Shown: piece by piece, positions 17,673 to 26,837 of the stretch
Layout: each line of letters begins with the position of its first letter
Numbering within the stretch: the stretch's first letter is position 1
Source of the DNA: Saccharicrinis fermentans DSM 9555 = JCM 21142
GTDB lineage: Bacteria > Bacteroidota > Bacteroidia > Bacteroidales > Marinilabiliaceae
Direction: 5' to 3'
Length of the DNA: 64,000 nt
NCBI RefSeq assembly: GCF_000517085.1
Contig: NZ_KI912107.1
Coordinates: forward strand, 1,488,398 to 1,552,397
Program-made: the position numbers and the translations under genes
Notes under the pieces: generated by a model
Databases searched by the model: none
What the model was told of the DNA's origin: nothing
What the model saw: only the letters and a program-made list of their open reading frames with translations

Positions 17673-20471
17673 ATGGCCAACGCTGTTTCTAAGAACATTC
17701 AAATAAAAGGAGCTCGAGTACATAATCTTAAAGGGATTGATCTAGAGCTTCCCCGAAATAAATTTATTGTTATTACTGGTGTTTCCGGGTCTGGAAAGTC
17801 ATCTCTTGCCTTTGATACACTATATGCTGAAGGACAAAGGCGTTATGTGGAAAGCTTAAGTTCTTACGCCCGACAGTTTTTGGGAAGGATTGACAAACCG
17901 GAAGTCGATTTTATTAAGGGAATTCCACCTGCCATCGCAATTGAGCAAAAAGTAAATACCCGAAATCCGCGTTCTACGGTAGGTACTTCTACCGAGATAT
18001 ATGATTATATGAAGCTTTTGTTTGCTCGCATTGGTAAAACAATTTCTCCGATTTCTGGAAATGAGGTGAAGCGTCATTATGTTTCGGATGTGGTCAACTA
18101 TATTACGGCACATGATGAAAAGAGTAAATTGGTCATTCTGTCCAATATTTATATCCCTCAGGGGAGAAGCTGTGCCGAGCATCTTGAAGTATTGATGAAG
18201 CAGGGGTTTGTAAGGGTGGAATACAATGATGCATTTTATAAAATTGAAGATATTCTTCAGGATCAACAATTACTTTCCGCTGGAAAAACATTTCATTTGG
18301 TAGTAGATAGAGCCACTGCATCGAAGGGTGAAGATAACCTTTCTCGTTTGGCCGACTCAATTCAAACAGCTTTTTTTGAAGGCAAAGGAGAATGCATGGT
18401 TCGTATTTACGTAAAAGATCAAGTGAACACACGCAGCTTCTCCAACCGCTTTGAATTGGATGGTATTGAGTTTGAGGAGCCCAGCGAACATATGTTTACC
18501 TTTAATAATCCCGTGGGAGCTTGTCGAAAATGTGAGGGCTTTGGAAGTGTTATAGGTATTGATGAAGATTTGGTGATCCCCAATAAATCTCTTTCTGTCT
18601 TTGAGGATGCTGTAGCATGCTGGAAAGGAGAGAAGATGGGTGAATATAAAAAAATGTTGATCTCCGCAGCTCACCGTTGTGATTTTCCAGTACATAAACC
18701 ATATTATGAACTTAGCGATAAAGAAAGAGCGTTGCTCTGGAAAGGGAATAAGTATTTTCATGGCATAGATACCTTCTTTAAACATGTAGAGGAGCAGCAA
18801 TACAAAATTCAATTCAGGGTGCTGTTATCTCGTTATCGAGGTAAAACAAAGTGTCCCGACTGCAATGGTACAAGACTTAAAAAGGAGGCTTCGAATGTGA
18901 AAGTAGGAGGGAGAAGTATCTCCGAATTGGTACTGATGCCCATCACTGAACTAATGGCTTTCTTTAAACATCTTGAACTTACAAAATATGAAGAAAAAGT
19001 AGGTCTCCGTTTACTTAGAGAAATCAATACACGACTAAAATTTTTATTTGAAGTTGGTTTGGGCTATCTTACTTTAAATCGTTTATCATCATCTCTTTCC
19101 GGTGGAGAAAGCCAGCGAATCAATCTGGCCACTTCTTTGGGAAGTACATTGGTTGGCTCTCTGTATATTTTGGATGAACCAAGTATTGGCTTGCATTCCA
19201 GAGATACTGAATTACTCATTGGCGTGTTGAAAGAATTAAAACGAATGGGTAATACGGTCATTGTAGTGGAGCATGATGAAGATATTATGCGTGCAGCAGA
19301 TGAGATTGTTGATATAGGACCTGGAGCAGGGCGTCTAGGGGGTGAGGTGGTCTTTAAAGGTAAGTTGGATGATAATGCAAATGCCAACTTGAGTTTGACA
19401 CACCAATATTTATATGGTGCAAAAAAAATAGAATTACCGGCATCACGAAGAAATTGGAATAATTTCGTGGAAATAGTTGGGGCAAGGGAAAATAACCTCA
19501 AAAATATTAATGTGAAAATTCCATTAAATGTTCTTAATGTGATTACGGGGGTAAGTGGTTCCGGTAAATCATCGTTGATCAAAACAGTGCTATTCCCTGC
19601 CATAAAGAAGAGATTGGGAGGCTATGCCGATAAAACAGGATCTTTTGATCTATTAGGGGGGGATATAGAACAGATAGCGGATGTGGAATTTGTAGACCAA
19701 AACCCCATCGGAAAATCGTCTCGTTCTAATCCTGCAACTTACCTAAAGGCATACGACGAGATACGTAAGTTGATGGCTGCGCAACAAGCATCCAAAATAA
19801 ATGGTTATAAGGCTTCTCATTTTTCTTTTAATATCGACGGTGGTCGCTGCGAAGAGTGTCTGGGCGAGGGTACGGTGAAAGTGGAGATGCAGTTTATGGC
19901 CGATATTGTACTGACATGTGAGAGCTGTCATGGCAAAAGATTTAAGAATGATATTCTGGACGTGAAATACAAAGGAAATAATATTCATGATATTTTAGAG
20001 ATGACCATTGAACAGGCCATCGAATTCTTTGCCAGCGATGCCACAAATACTGAAAAGAGAATAGTAAATAAGTTACAACCGCTGGCCGACGTTGGCTTGG
20101 GATATATAAAAATGGGTCAATCGTCCAGCACGCTCTCTGGTGGTGAAAGTCAGCGGGTTAAGCTGGCCTCGTTTTTAGCTAAGGAAAAAAACGAACCTAC
20201 TTTATTTATCTTTGATGAACCTACCACCGGACTGCACTTCAATGATATTAAAAAACTCTTAAAAGCATTTGACGCTTTGATAAAAAAAGGGCATTCCTTG
20301 GTGATTGTTGAGCATAATATGGAAATTATTAAATCGGCCGATTGGGTGATTGATTTGGGGCCGGAAGGAGGAGACAAAGGAGGATATTTGGTTTTTGAAG
20401 GAAAGCCGGAAGATCTGGTGAATGTGGATGCTTCTTATACAGCTCGTTTTTTAAAGCCTTATTTGCAATAG
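17673..20471 (+). CDS. uvrA: Excinuclease ABC subunit A
   Basis: UvrA is the damage-recognition ATPase of nucleotide excision repair and acts in the cytoplasm with UvrB. The product is about 932 residues from the ATG at 17673; the TTG six bases earlier is less likely. Two ABC modules are visible: Walker [15 protein letters not shown], signature SLSGGESQR and Walker [12 protein letters not shown] in the first; [21 protein letters not shown] and [10 protein letters not shown] in the second. The second zinc module is complete (CEEC, 19 residues, CESC). In the first zinc module only the second pair is seen, in [15 protein letters not shown]; the expected earlier CxxC is replaced by [15 protein letters not shown]. 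This marks a Bacteroidota-type variant or a UvrA paralogue. The gene is monocistronic, with a hairpin terminator after it. Confidence 0.93.
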   Translation: MANAVSKNIQIKGARVHNLKGIDLELPRNKFIVITGVSGSGKSSLAFDTLYAEGQRRYVESLSSYARQFLGRIDKPEVDFIKGIPPAIAIEQKVNTRNPRSTVGTSTEIYDYMKLLFARIGKTISPISGNEVKRHYVSDVVNYITAHDEKSKLVILSNIYIPQGRSCAEHLEVLMKQGFVRVEYNDAFYKIEDILQDQQLLSAGKTFHLVVDRATASKGEDNLSRLADSIQTAFFEGKGECMVRIYVKDQVNTRSFSNRFELDGIEFEEPSEHMFTFNNPVGACRKCEGFGSVIGIDEDLVIPNKSLSVFEDAVACWKGEKMGEYKKMLISAAHRCDFPVHKPYYELSDKERALLWKGNKYFHGIDTFFKHVEEQQYKIQFRVLLSRYRGKTKCPDCNGTRLKKEASNVKVGGRSISELVLMPITELMAFFKHLELTKYEEKVGLRLLREINTRLKFLFEVGLGYLTLNRLSSSLSGGESQRINLATSLGSTLVGSLYILDEPSIGLHSRDTELLIGVLKELKRMGNTVIVVEHDEDIMRAADEIVDIGPGAGRLGGEVVFKGKLDDNANANLSLTHQYLYGAKKIELPASRRNWNNFVEIVGARENNLKNINVKIPLNVLNVITGVSGSGKSSLIKTVLFPAIKKRLGGYADKTGSFDLLGGDIEQIADVEFVDQNPIGKSSRSNPATYLKAYDEIRKLMAAQQASKINGYKASHFSFNIDGGRCEECLGEGTVKVEMQFMADIVLTCESCHGKRFKNDILDVKYKGNNIHDILEMTIEQAIEFFASDATNTEKRIVNKLQPLADVGLGYIKMGQSSSTLSGGESQRVKLASFLAKEKNEPTLFIFDEPTTGLHFNDIKKLLKAFDALIKKGHSLVIVEHNMEIIKSADWVIDLGPEGGDKGGYLVFEGKPEDLVNVDASYTARFLKPYLQ

Positions 20472-20474
20472 AAA

Positions 20475-20504
20475 AAAAAGCTGCTCCTCAAGGAACAGCT
20501 TTTG
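20475..20504. terminator. Bidirectional terminator between uvrA and a convergent gene
   Basis: AAAAGCTG (20477-20484) pairs with CAGCTTTT (20496-20503), and the stem extends by TCC/GGA after one mismatch. An A8 run on the left gives a T-tract for minus-strand transcripts, while TTT follows on the plus strand. It serves uvrA and the convergent exported-protein gene. Confidence 0.7.
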
Positions 20505-20603
20505 TATTTACTATACTATATCTTTTTGACAATTACTAGATCCTCTGTTCTAATTTTTATAGCTATAAATCTGCTATTCAATAACTAGAAGTAGATCTGG
20601 GAC

Positions 20604-21074
20604 TTATTTCTTTTTATCTTTTTCTATTCCGAAAAGAACGGCTACACATCCTTTGGTTGTATTTTCATTGTTACTAAAATCGTCCAGTACTTTCAACTTT
20701 AGAATTAACATTTGTGTTGTTTCAACAGTGAAATCCCATACATCCGTAAAATCATGCTCCTTATTATCAAAAAGAATATGATTGTCTTTATCAACCAAGC
20801 GAAAATGTATGTTAGGAAGACTTTCTATTTTACTGATTGCTACACGGTATTTTTGACCGGCAAAAAACGTTTTATACAATTCTGCTGTTTCACCCGTCCC
20901 CAGCACTGTGGCATTATAATTTCCGTCATGGATAAATTCACCTAACTTAACTTTACCAACATTTTTAGCGAAACTTGCACATTGCGCCATACATAAATTT
21001 GGTGTCAGATATAGTGCAAATACCAACAGCCCAAGTAAGAAGGCTTTTTTCATTTTTTTCATTTTTTGTTGCAA
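20604..21074 (-). CDS. Exported protein of unknown function
   Basis: The product is 156 residues. It starts with a signal peptide (KKAFLLGLLVFALYLTPNLCMAQ), so the mature protein of about 130 residues should be in the periplasm. The mature part is predicted mostly beta strand by its alternating pattern (KYRVAISKIESLPNIHFRLVDKDNHILFDN) and ends in a basic tail. Two or three internal Met codons could serve as start. I recognise no domain. It is separated by only 9 bases from the lipoprotein gene upstream (21084-22022), so the two are probably one transcription unit and may act together in the envelope. Confidence 0.6.
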   Translation of the reverse strand: MQQKMKKMKKAFLLGLLVFALYLTPNLCMAQCASFAKNVGKVKLGEFIHDGNYNATVLGTGETAELYKTFFAGQKYRVAISKIESLPNIHFRLVDKDNHILFDNKEHDFTDVWDFTVETTQMLILKLKVLDDFSNNENTTKGCVAVLFGIEKDKKK

Positions 21075-21083
21075 AGTTGGTAA

Positions 21084-22022
21084 TTACGATATAAATTCAC
21101 TTCTAATCTCTTTCACTTTCTTCACCAAAGATTCAAATACCTCTTTAGAAATATGTGTCTCTGAATCTGCCTTTATCGTTGTCACTCTATTAGCAGCATC
21201 GGTTTCAGATTGAACATTTGAAGTGTTAACTATTTTTACTTGCTCAAAAATGCCTTTTAATTCATTCATCTTAGCATGTAAATATTGAATATCTTCATTC
21301 TCGGGATATGATTCCAATAGATTCAGAACGGTAATCAATGAAAGCTTTTGGTAAATAATTCTATCCAATAGCCTTTTGTTGTTTTCCATAGAGCCATTGG
21401 TTAATTCAGAGGCTAAATATAAGCCTTCGACCCAGCCTCCCACTAAAACCATTACTGAAATAGCAGGACGGTCATTTTCTTTTAAATAGGCATTGGAATT
21501 CATAAAAGTTTCGGAGATTATTTCAAGAACCGCATCTCTGTTGTTCATGTTGTCCTCCAGCTTCTTCATTGTATTTTCGTCAATAGCATCAATAATACTT
21601 AAACCTTCTGCCATTTTTTTTGCGCAACCCATATATTTAATGGCGCTTTGCGTTTGATCAAAAAGGCTTGTGTAGCTTAAGTCAGCACTATAGATGCCTA
21701 AATTTAATGCCATCTTTAAATTGGTATTGTAATTGGAAATATTTGATGTTGGATTTAAAATCTCCTCGTCATAACGAGCACCAGACCTTTTAATCAACAT
21801 AGCCGTCTCTAGAGGTGATGGCAAAGAATAAAAAATCAGTTTTGATTTATTAAAATTATCCATTATCTGTGGATCAATATCTTGCTTTGCTGATTCTATT
21901 AATTCATCTTGTTCATTGGATGACTTTTTCTGGTCGCTGGATTGACACGATACAATTAATATGCTAACCGCAATAGATAATATTGAAACTGTTTTTGGAA
22001 ACAGATGAAAAGTTTTTCTCAT
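21084..22022 (-). CDS. Lipoprotein of unknown function
   Basis: A 312-residue protein with a clear lipoprotein signal (SILIVSC, Cys26) followed by a Ser/Gln/Lys/Asp/Glu-rich linker. The rest is almost entirely helical by composition, with segments such as AIKYMGCAKKMAEGLSIIDAI and PAISVMVLVGGWVEGLYLASEL. It resembles a family of hypothetical Bacteroidota lipoproteins, but I cannot name a domain. The C-terminal 70 residues look coiled-coil-like (KMNELKGIFEQVKIVN). It sits upstream of the 156-residue exported protein with a 9-base gap. About 260 bases without a gene separate it from the DHOD-like gene. Confidence 0.6.
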   Translation of the reverse strand: MRKTFHLFPKTVSILSIAVSILIVSCQSSDQKKSSNEQDELIESAKQDIDPQIMDNFNKSKLIFYSLPSPLETAMLIKRSGARYDEEILNPTSNISNYNTNLKMALNLGIYSADLSYTSLFDQTQSAIKYMGCAKKMAEGLSIIDAIDENTMKKLEDNMNNRDAVLEIISETFMNSNAYLKENDRPAISVMVLVGGWVEGLYLASELTNGSMENNKRLLDRIIYQKLSLITVLNLLESYPENEDIQYLHAKMNELKGIFEQVKIVNTSNVQSETDAANRVTTIKADSETHISKEVFESLVKKVKEIRSEFIS

Positions 22023-22281
22023 TTTCGTTAATTTTTAATGCCTCCACCTATCGGGTATATACCAAAAATGTAGACTGTAACTGCTAGGGTTCTTTAAAAG
22101 TTTTGATACCAAATGATTTTAAAATAAAAGAATCAACTTACTTTTAAAAAAATATCACCTTAAAAATATTAAATATAATTTAAAAGCAATGTTTATTGTT
22201 GGTATTGTTTGATGAAATAACCATAAAAAGCTTCTGATATGCAAATTTTCAAAAGCTTTTTATGTATTTTTTTGATGAATC

Positions 22282-23268
22282 TTATTCCAGGTTCGAAAAA
22301 TACCTCATAAATTGAGCTCTTTCGTACATAGCTGGATCTTTTATTTTCCTATAACTCATTAATCCTTGGAATGAATCGATGGACTCAAATTTCTTTTCTT
22401 CCATCCAATACGATAATTCATTGAGCATATCTGAAATTACTCCGGCTCCCTTTTGATAAATAGCAGAACAAACCTGCACAGTAGATGCACCTGCTAATAA
22501 TTGTTTGATAACGGCTTCTCCGTCATGATTACCTGTGGAGGCTGAAATATCTATTTGTTCTATCTTGTCAGATACAATGGCAACCCATCGTAACGATCTT
22601 CGGATGTCATCAGGAGTGCTAAATACCGAAGCAGAAGTCAATTTTAACGCATTGATGTCAATGTCAGGCTGATAAAAACGGTTAAATAATACAACGCCTT
22701 TAGCACCCAATGCATACAATTTATTTACAACTCCCACAATATTAGCAAAGTTATCGCCTATTTTCATTGAAAAAGGGATGTTTAATACCTTGTTAATATT
22801 TTCTGCCACAGAGTAATAAAGACCTTCGATAACAGAGGCCTCAACGTTTTTGTCGCTATTTACCACATGAATATTCAGTTCAATAGCATCGGCTCCTGCT
22901 TCTTCTATTTGTTTGGCAAATGAAATCCATTGATTGGACGAAAAACAGTTGATGCTTGCAATTATAGGAATATCAAATTTATTTTTTGCATCAGTGATAA
23001 GTTGAAGGTATTCTCCAACGGAATTATTTTGGGTGTAACCAGCAATATAATCCATTGCTTCAGGATAATCAAAACCTTCTCCAGCCTTGATTTCCCTATT
23101 AATGTCATGATTAATTTGCTCTTCAAAAAGAGATTTTAGAACAATAGCGCCTGCACCAGCATCCACCTGTTTCTGAATTTTTTCAACGGTATTGGTTAAA
23201 CCGGAACTACTAACAATGATTGGGTTTTTTAGTTTTAGTCCCAGATAGGTAGTATTTAAACTTGTCAT
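22282..23268 (-). CDS. Dihydroorotate dehydrogenase-like protein
   Basis: A 328-residue TIM-barrel flavoprotein related to PyrD. Recognisable parts are TTYLGLKLKNPIIVSSSGLTNT at the start, the FMN-binding region AGAGAIVLKSLFEEQI, ADAIELNIHVVNSDKN, SMKIGDN and the C-terminal AGASTVQVCSAIYQKGAGVI. In genuine PyrD proteins the active-site loop follows an N-CxxP-like segment; here it reads ELNIHVVNS and lacks the catalytic Cys or Ser arrangement. It is therefore probably a dihydroorotate dehydrogenase-like protein whose substrate is not orotate. A possible -7 box for this strand is TATATTTG at 23299 to 23292. The yggS gene lies 75 bases upstream on the same strand and may be cotranscribed. Confidence 0.8.
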   Translation of the reverse strand: MTSLNTTYLGLKLKNPIIVSSSGLTNTVEKIQKQVDAGAGAIVLKSLFEEQINHDINREIKAGEGFDYPEAMDYIAGYTQNNSVGEYLQLITDAKNKFDIPIIASINCFSSNQWISFAKQIEEAGADAIELNIHVVNSDKNVEASVIEGLYYSVAENINKVLNIPFSMKIGDNFANIVGVVNKLYALGAKGVVLFNRFYQPDIDINALKLTSASVFSTPDDIRRSLRWVAIVSDKIEQIDISASTGNHDGEAVIKQLLAGASTVQVCSAIYQKGAGVISDMLNELSYWMEEKKFESIDSFQGLMSYRKIKDPAMYERAQFMRYFSNLE

Positions 23269-23343
23269 AGACTCTTATTTATTTATCAGAACAAATATAA
23301 TATTTTTAGATATTTTTTTTCTAAAAACTGCATTTAATCAATA

Positions 23344-24015
23344 TCAATGATAGTTTCGTTGGCCAAATATTGAGCTGCCAATGCGTACCATGGTACTTCC
23401 TTGTTGAATAGCTATCTTGTAATCGCCTGACATTCCCATTGATATCTCTTTGAAATTAGGATGGCAGTTAAAATACTTCTTTTGGAGTTGGTCAAAAATA
23501 TTTGTCAACATCGAAAATTCCCTTGCTACCTGTTCATTATTATCTGTGTTGGTAGCCATGCCCATTACTCCACAAATCTCAATATGTTCAAATTTTTCGA
23601 TGGTATTATCTTCTATTAACGCATCTACTTCATTAATGGAGAACCCAAATTTACTGTCCTCTTCGGCTATGTGAAATTGTAGCAGACATTTTATAATTCT
23701 ATTATTCTTTTGGGCCTCTTTATTAATGGTAGATAAAAGCTTCAGTGAATCCACTCCGTGTAATAGACTCACAAATGGAGCAATGTATTTTACCTTATTG
23801 CTTTGCAGATGGCCAATAAAATGCCATTGAATGTCTTTGGGCAGTTCTTCGTATTTTTTGGTTAAATCTTGTACTTTGTTTTCTCCAAAAATCCGCTGCC
23901 CGGCATCATAAGCTTCCATTATATCGCTATTGGGCTTTGTTTTGGATACAGCTACCAGTGTTACTGAATCGGGTAGGGAGGATTTAATGTTGTTTAGATT
24001 CTCTGCAATTGCCAT
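23344..24015 (-). CDS. yggS: YggS-family PLP-binding protein (PLPHP)
   Basis: A 223-residue cytoplasmic protein that binds pyridoxal phosphate and helps balance vitamin B6 and amino-acid pools. The PLP-binding lysine is in VTLVAVSKTKPNSDI (about residues 19-33). The family signature HFIGHLQSNKVK follows near residue 65. The C-terminal phosphate-binding part is EISMGMSGDYKIAIQQGSTMVRIGSSIFG. Length matches the family (about 220-235). Its place among amino-acid genes (serA, serC, gcvT), several of which use PLP, fits its role. Confidence 0.93.
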   Translation of the reverse strand: MAIAENLNNIKSSLPDSVTLVAVSKTKPNSDIMEAYDAGQRIFGENKVQDLTKKYEELPKDIQWHFIGHLQSNKVKYIAPFVSLLHGVDSLKLLSTINKEAQKNNRIIKCLLQFHIAEEDSKFGFSINEVDALIEDNTIEKFEHIEICGVMGMATNTDNNEQVAREFSMLTNIFDQLQKKYFNCHPNFKEISMGMSGDYKIAIQQGSTMVRIGSSIFGQRNYH

Positions 24016-24050
24016 GGATATCGTTTTTTTAGCACCACAAAAATATCAAT

Positions 24051-24088
24051 AAAAAAAGAGATTGCCTATCTATTGCAACCTCTTTTAG
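24051..24088 (-). terminator. Terminator after the DUF1015 gene
   Basis: AAAGAGATTGC and GCAACCTCTTT form a stem with one mismatch around CTATCTATT. For the minus strand it is followed by a run of seven T (plus-strand A run at 24051-24057). It would end the DUF1015 transcript before yggS. Confidence 0.65.
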
Positions 24089-24199
24089 TAAGAACTTCGT
24101 CATGAGCATTATAAGTGCAATCAAACTAGTTAATTGTCGACTTGATTGGCAGCTACTCAATGTATAAGACATTATTTATAAATGAGCCAGCTTAAAATT

Positions 24200-25450
24200 T
24201 TAATCTAATTTATGAATTACTAAGCCTGAACGTAGTTTCGGTTCAAACCAGGTGGTTTTGGGTGGCATGATATTACCCGTATCTGCAATATCAATGAGTT
24301 GTTGCATGGATACTGGATACATAGCAAAGGCTACCTTCATTTCTCCACTGTCTACCCTGCGTGATAGTTCTCCCAAGCCTCGTATACCTCCAACAAAATC
24401 AATTCGATTGTCTGTACGTAAGTCTTTTATCCCTAGTATATTATCTAGTACCAATTCTGAAAGAATGGTAACATCCAAAACCCCAATGGGATCATTGTCA
24501 TTGTAAGTGCCTGCTTTAGCATTTAGCTTGTACCAGTTACCATTTAGGTACATGGTGAACTCATGAAGTTTATTGGGCTTTATAATTGCTTTGGAAGCTC
24601 TGCTTATTTCAAAACATTCTCTAAGTCGCGCCATAAACTCTTGATTGGACAGTCCGTGTAAATCTTTTACAACCCTGTTGTAATCAATTATTTTTAATTG
24701 ATTGTCAGGAAAATGAACTGCCAAAAAATAGTTGTAATTTTCGTCTCCTCGGTGCCTGGGGTTTTGCAGCCTTTTCTCTTGACCAACGAGCGCTGCTGCT
24801 GCTGTTCTGTGGTGTCCGTCGGCCACATAGGTGGCAGGAACTTTTGTAGCAAAAAGTTCTTCTATGCGTTGATTTGTAGCACTGTTTCTGATAACCCAAA
24901 AATGATGCCCAAAACCATCTTCTGCAACAAAATCATACTCGGGGGTGTTGTTTTTTACATAATATTCAACGATGTCATCTATTTCTTGTACGTTAGGATA
25001 GGTAAAAAAAACAGGTTCGATATTGGCATTGTTTATTTTTACATGAACCATACGGTCTTTTTCCTTCTCGTTACGGGTTAATTCGTGCTTTTTAATGATG
25101 CCATTTAAATAATCATCAACCGAGGCAGCACCAACAATACCATATTGCGTACGTCCGTCCATTGTTTGCGCATATATATAAAACCGGGCTTCTTTTTCCT
25201 GAAATAACCAACCTTTTTCCTGAAACATTTGGAAATTATAAATCGACTTGTCATATACCTCCTGAGAGTGAATGTCCGTATCGGCCGAACAATCTATTTC
25301 GCTCCGGGTAATATGTAACAACGATTCTGGTTTTCCTTCCGCCATCTTTGCTGCTTCCTGACGGTTCATAACATCATAAGGCAAACATGCCAATTTGCTG
25401 GCAATGTTTTGTGGTGGACGAAGGCCTTTAAAGGGTTTTACTGTAGCCAT
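24200..25450 (-). CDS. DUF1015 domain protein in a serine biosynthesis neighbourhood
   Basis: A 416-residue cytoplasmic protein. It starts with the DUF1015 signature KPFKGLRPPQNIASKLACLPYDVM. The most conserved segment is VPATYVADGHHRTAAAAL near residue 200, an ADGHHR motif like that of ParB/Srx-type nucleotide-binding folds. Other family features are NYFLAVHFPDNQLKIIDYNRVV and FAMYPVSMQQLIDIADTGNIMPPKTTWFEPKLRSGLV. Members commonly sit beside serA and serC in Bacteroidota, as here. Some ParB-fold proteins with a similar motif (SerK, SbnI) phosphorylate free serine, so a role in phosphoserine metabolism is possible, but that is inference only. The gene seems to be its own transcription unit. 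Confidence 0.85.
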   Translation of the reverse strand: MATVKPFKGLRPPQNIASKLACLPYDVMNRQEAAKMAEGKPESLLHITRSEIDCSADTDIHSQEVYDKSIYNFQMFQEKGWLFQEKEARFYIYAQTMDGRTQYGIVGAASVDDYLNGIIKKHELTRNEKEKDRMVHVKINNANIEPVFFTYPNVQEIDDIVEYYVKNNTPEYDFVAEDGFGHHFWVIRNSATNQRIEELFATKVPATYVADGHHRTAAAALVGQEKRLQNPRHRGDENYNYFLAVHFPDNQLKIIDYNRVVKDLHGLSNQEFMARLRECFEISRASKAIIKPNKLHEFTMYLNGNWYKLNAKAGTYNDNDPIGVLDVTILSELVLDNILGIKDLRTDNRIDFVGGIRGLGELSRRVDSGEMKVAFAMYPVSMQQLIDIADTGNIMPPKTTWFEPKLRSGLVIHKLD

Positions 25451-25769
25451 AGTATTCCGTTTTATCTCGATTATTAACTGAATACAATATAAACACTAAT
25501 TTTTGTTTTGAATAGTGATTTTTATCAAGGAGTATAAAGCAGTTACACTGATTTTTAGCAGTCCTTATCAAAAGTGGTAAATTAATTCAGGTACGAACAA
25601 TTTAAATACACTTTTAAATATCTTATTATAAGTGTTATATAAGTATGTAATAACTGATGTTTCGAAGTGCAAAGAACTTAATAGCTAAGCGTTTATTATT
25701 TTGAAATAAAAAATGGGAGGAAGTTATATAACTACCTCCCATTATAAATGAGCCATTAAATGCTTGAAA
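25451..25769. other. Intergenic region between serA and DUF1015 genes
   Basis: These 319 bases hold the serA terminator (25705-25743) and a copy of the 12-mer TAACTGAATACA (25475-25486), 25 bases before the DUF1015 start on the minus strand. Nothing else was recognised. Confidence 0.45.
25705..25743 (-). terminator. Terminator after serA
   Basis: AATGGGAGG (25712-25720) pairs with CCTCCCATT (25735-25743), and the stem continues as AGTTAT/ATAACT after one mismatch. A T-rich tract follows in the minus-strand direction. Confidence 0.75.
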
Positions 25770-26690
25770 TTATTTATTTACTTTATAAGTAGTATTCCCA
25801 TTTTTAATGTAATCAACAATCTGCTCAGCAGCAGCAACACCAGCATTAATATTTGCTTCGGCTGTCTGTGCGCCCATTTTTTTAGGAGTAAAGAAATATC
25901 TTCCTTCAAAAGGAGTATATGCATCTTTATTATCGGGTGCAATATCCGATATATAAGCAAAATCTGCTCTTTCGTTCATTAATTTAATGATATCTGCCTC
26001 GTGAATAACTTCTTTACGAGCAGTATTCACTAAAACGGCATTTTTAGGCATCTTACGTAATAAGTCGTAATTGATGGATTCTTTGGTTTGAGGAGTAGCA
26101 GGAATATGCAAGGATACATACTGACATGTGGCATATAATTCTTCAACAGAAGCTAGAGGAGTTACCCCATCTGCCTTAATTTTTTCAGCATCCACAAATG
26201 GGTCAAAAGCATATACCTCCATTCCTATTCCTTGAGCAATTTTGGCAACATATAAACCTACGTTACCATAGGCATGAATACCGATTTTTTTTCCTCTAAG
26301 TTCGGTTCCTGCCGTACCATTATAAGCATTTCTAGCCATAGAAATCATCATACCAAAAGCTAACTCCGCAACAGCATTAGAGTTTTGTCCCGGTGTATTC
26401 ATTGCTACAATGCCTTTTGATGTACACGCTTCGAGATCAAGATTATCGTAACCGGCACCAGCTCTAACAACTATTTTAAGTTCTTTTGCTGCTTCTATTA
26501 CTTCAGCAGTAACTTTGTCGGAACGAACAATCAGTGCTGAAGCATCCTTTACAGCTTCTAAAAGTTCGGATTTATCGGTGTATTTTTCAAGTAATGCAAA
26601 GTCGAATCCGGCTTTGGTTACAACAGCTTTAATTTGATCAACAGCAGCCTTTGCAAAAGGCTTTTCTGTGGCAACAAGTACTTTTGACAT
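25770..26690 (-). CDS. serA: D-3-phosphoglycerate dehydrogenase, short Bacteroidota-type
   Basis: This 306-residue enzyme takes the first committed step of serine synthesis, oxidising 3-phosphoglycerate with NAD. It has only the substrate and NAD domains and lacks the C-terminal ACT regulatory domain. Visible features are VVRAGAGYDNLDLEACTSKGI (substrate binding), GKKIGIHAYGNVG (dinucleotide loop, with Ala replacing the first Gly of GxGxxG) and VNTARKEVIHEADI with catalytic Arg225. The usual active-site His of TPHIG is replaced by Lys270 in TPKKMGAQT. As I recall, the same replacement occurs in other Bacteroidota and in Entamoeba PGDH. The product feeds SerC, encoded 147 bases upstream on the same strand. 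Confidence 0.92.
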   Translation of the reverse strand: MSKVLVATEKPFAKAAVDQIKAVVTKAGFDFALLEKYTDKSELLEAVKDASALIVRSDKVTAEVIEAAKELKIVVRAGAGYDNLDLEACTSKGIVAMNTPGQNSNAVAELAFGMMISMARNAYNGTAGTELRGKKIGIHAYGNVGLYVAKIAQGIGMEVYAFDPFVDAEKIKADGVTPLASVEELYATCQYVSLHIPATPQTKESINYDLLRKMPKNAVLVNTARKEVIHEADIIKLMNERADFAYISDIAPDNKDAYTPFEGRYFFTPKKMGAQTAEANINAGVAAAEQIVDYIKNGNTTYKVNK

Positions 26691-26738
26691 AATAAAAGAT
26701 TTGTGTTTTTTAGGTTATTCTAATTAGGCTAACGTATA

Positions 26739-26760
26739 AAAAATAGCATTTGCTATTTTT
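26739..26760. repeat. 10-bp stem with a 2-base loop in the serA leader
   Basis: AAAAATAGCA and TGCTATTTTT form a perfect inverted repeat around TT, 49 bases upstream of the serA start. With its terminal T/A runs it could be a second terminator between serC and serA, or part of the serA leader. Confidence 0.5.
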
Positions 26761-26779
26761 CTGGCACACCTAAAATATA

Positions 26780-26812
26780 TTCTTCCCTTTAACTTGTACT
26801 TAAAGGGAAGAA
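26780..26812 (-). terminator. Terminator after serC
   Basis: TTCTTCCCTTTAA (26780-26792) and TTAAAGGGAAGAA (26800-26812) make a perfect 13-bp stem with a 7-base loop, 25 bases after the serC stop. It would separate serC from serA transcription at least in part. Confidence 0.75.
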
Positions 26813-26837
26813 ATAACTTGTAGTATATTCAATTATT

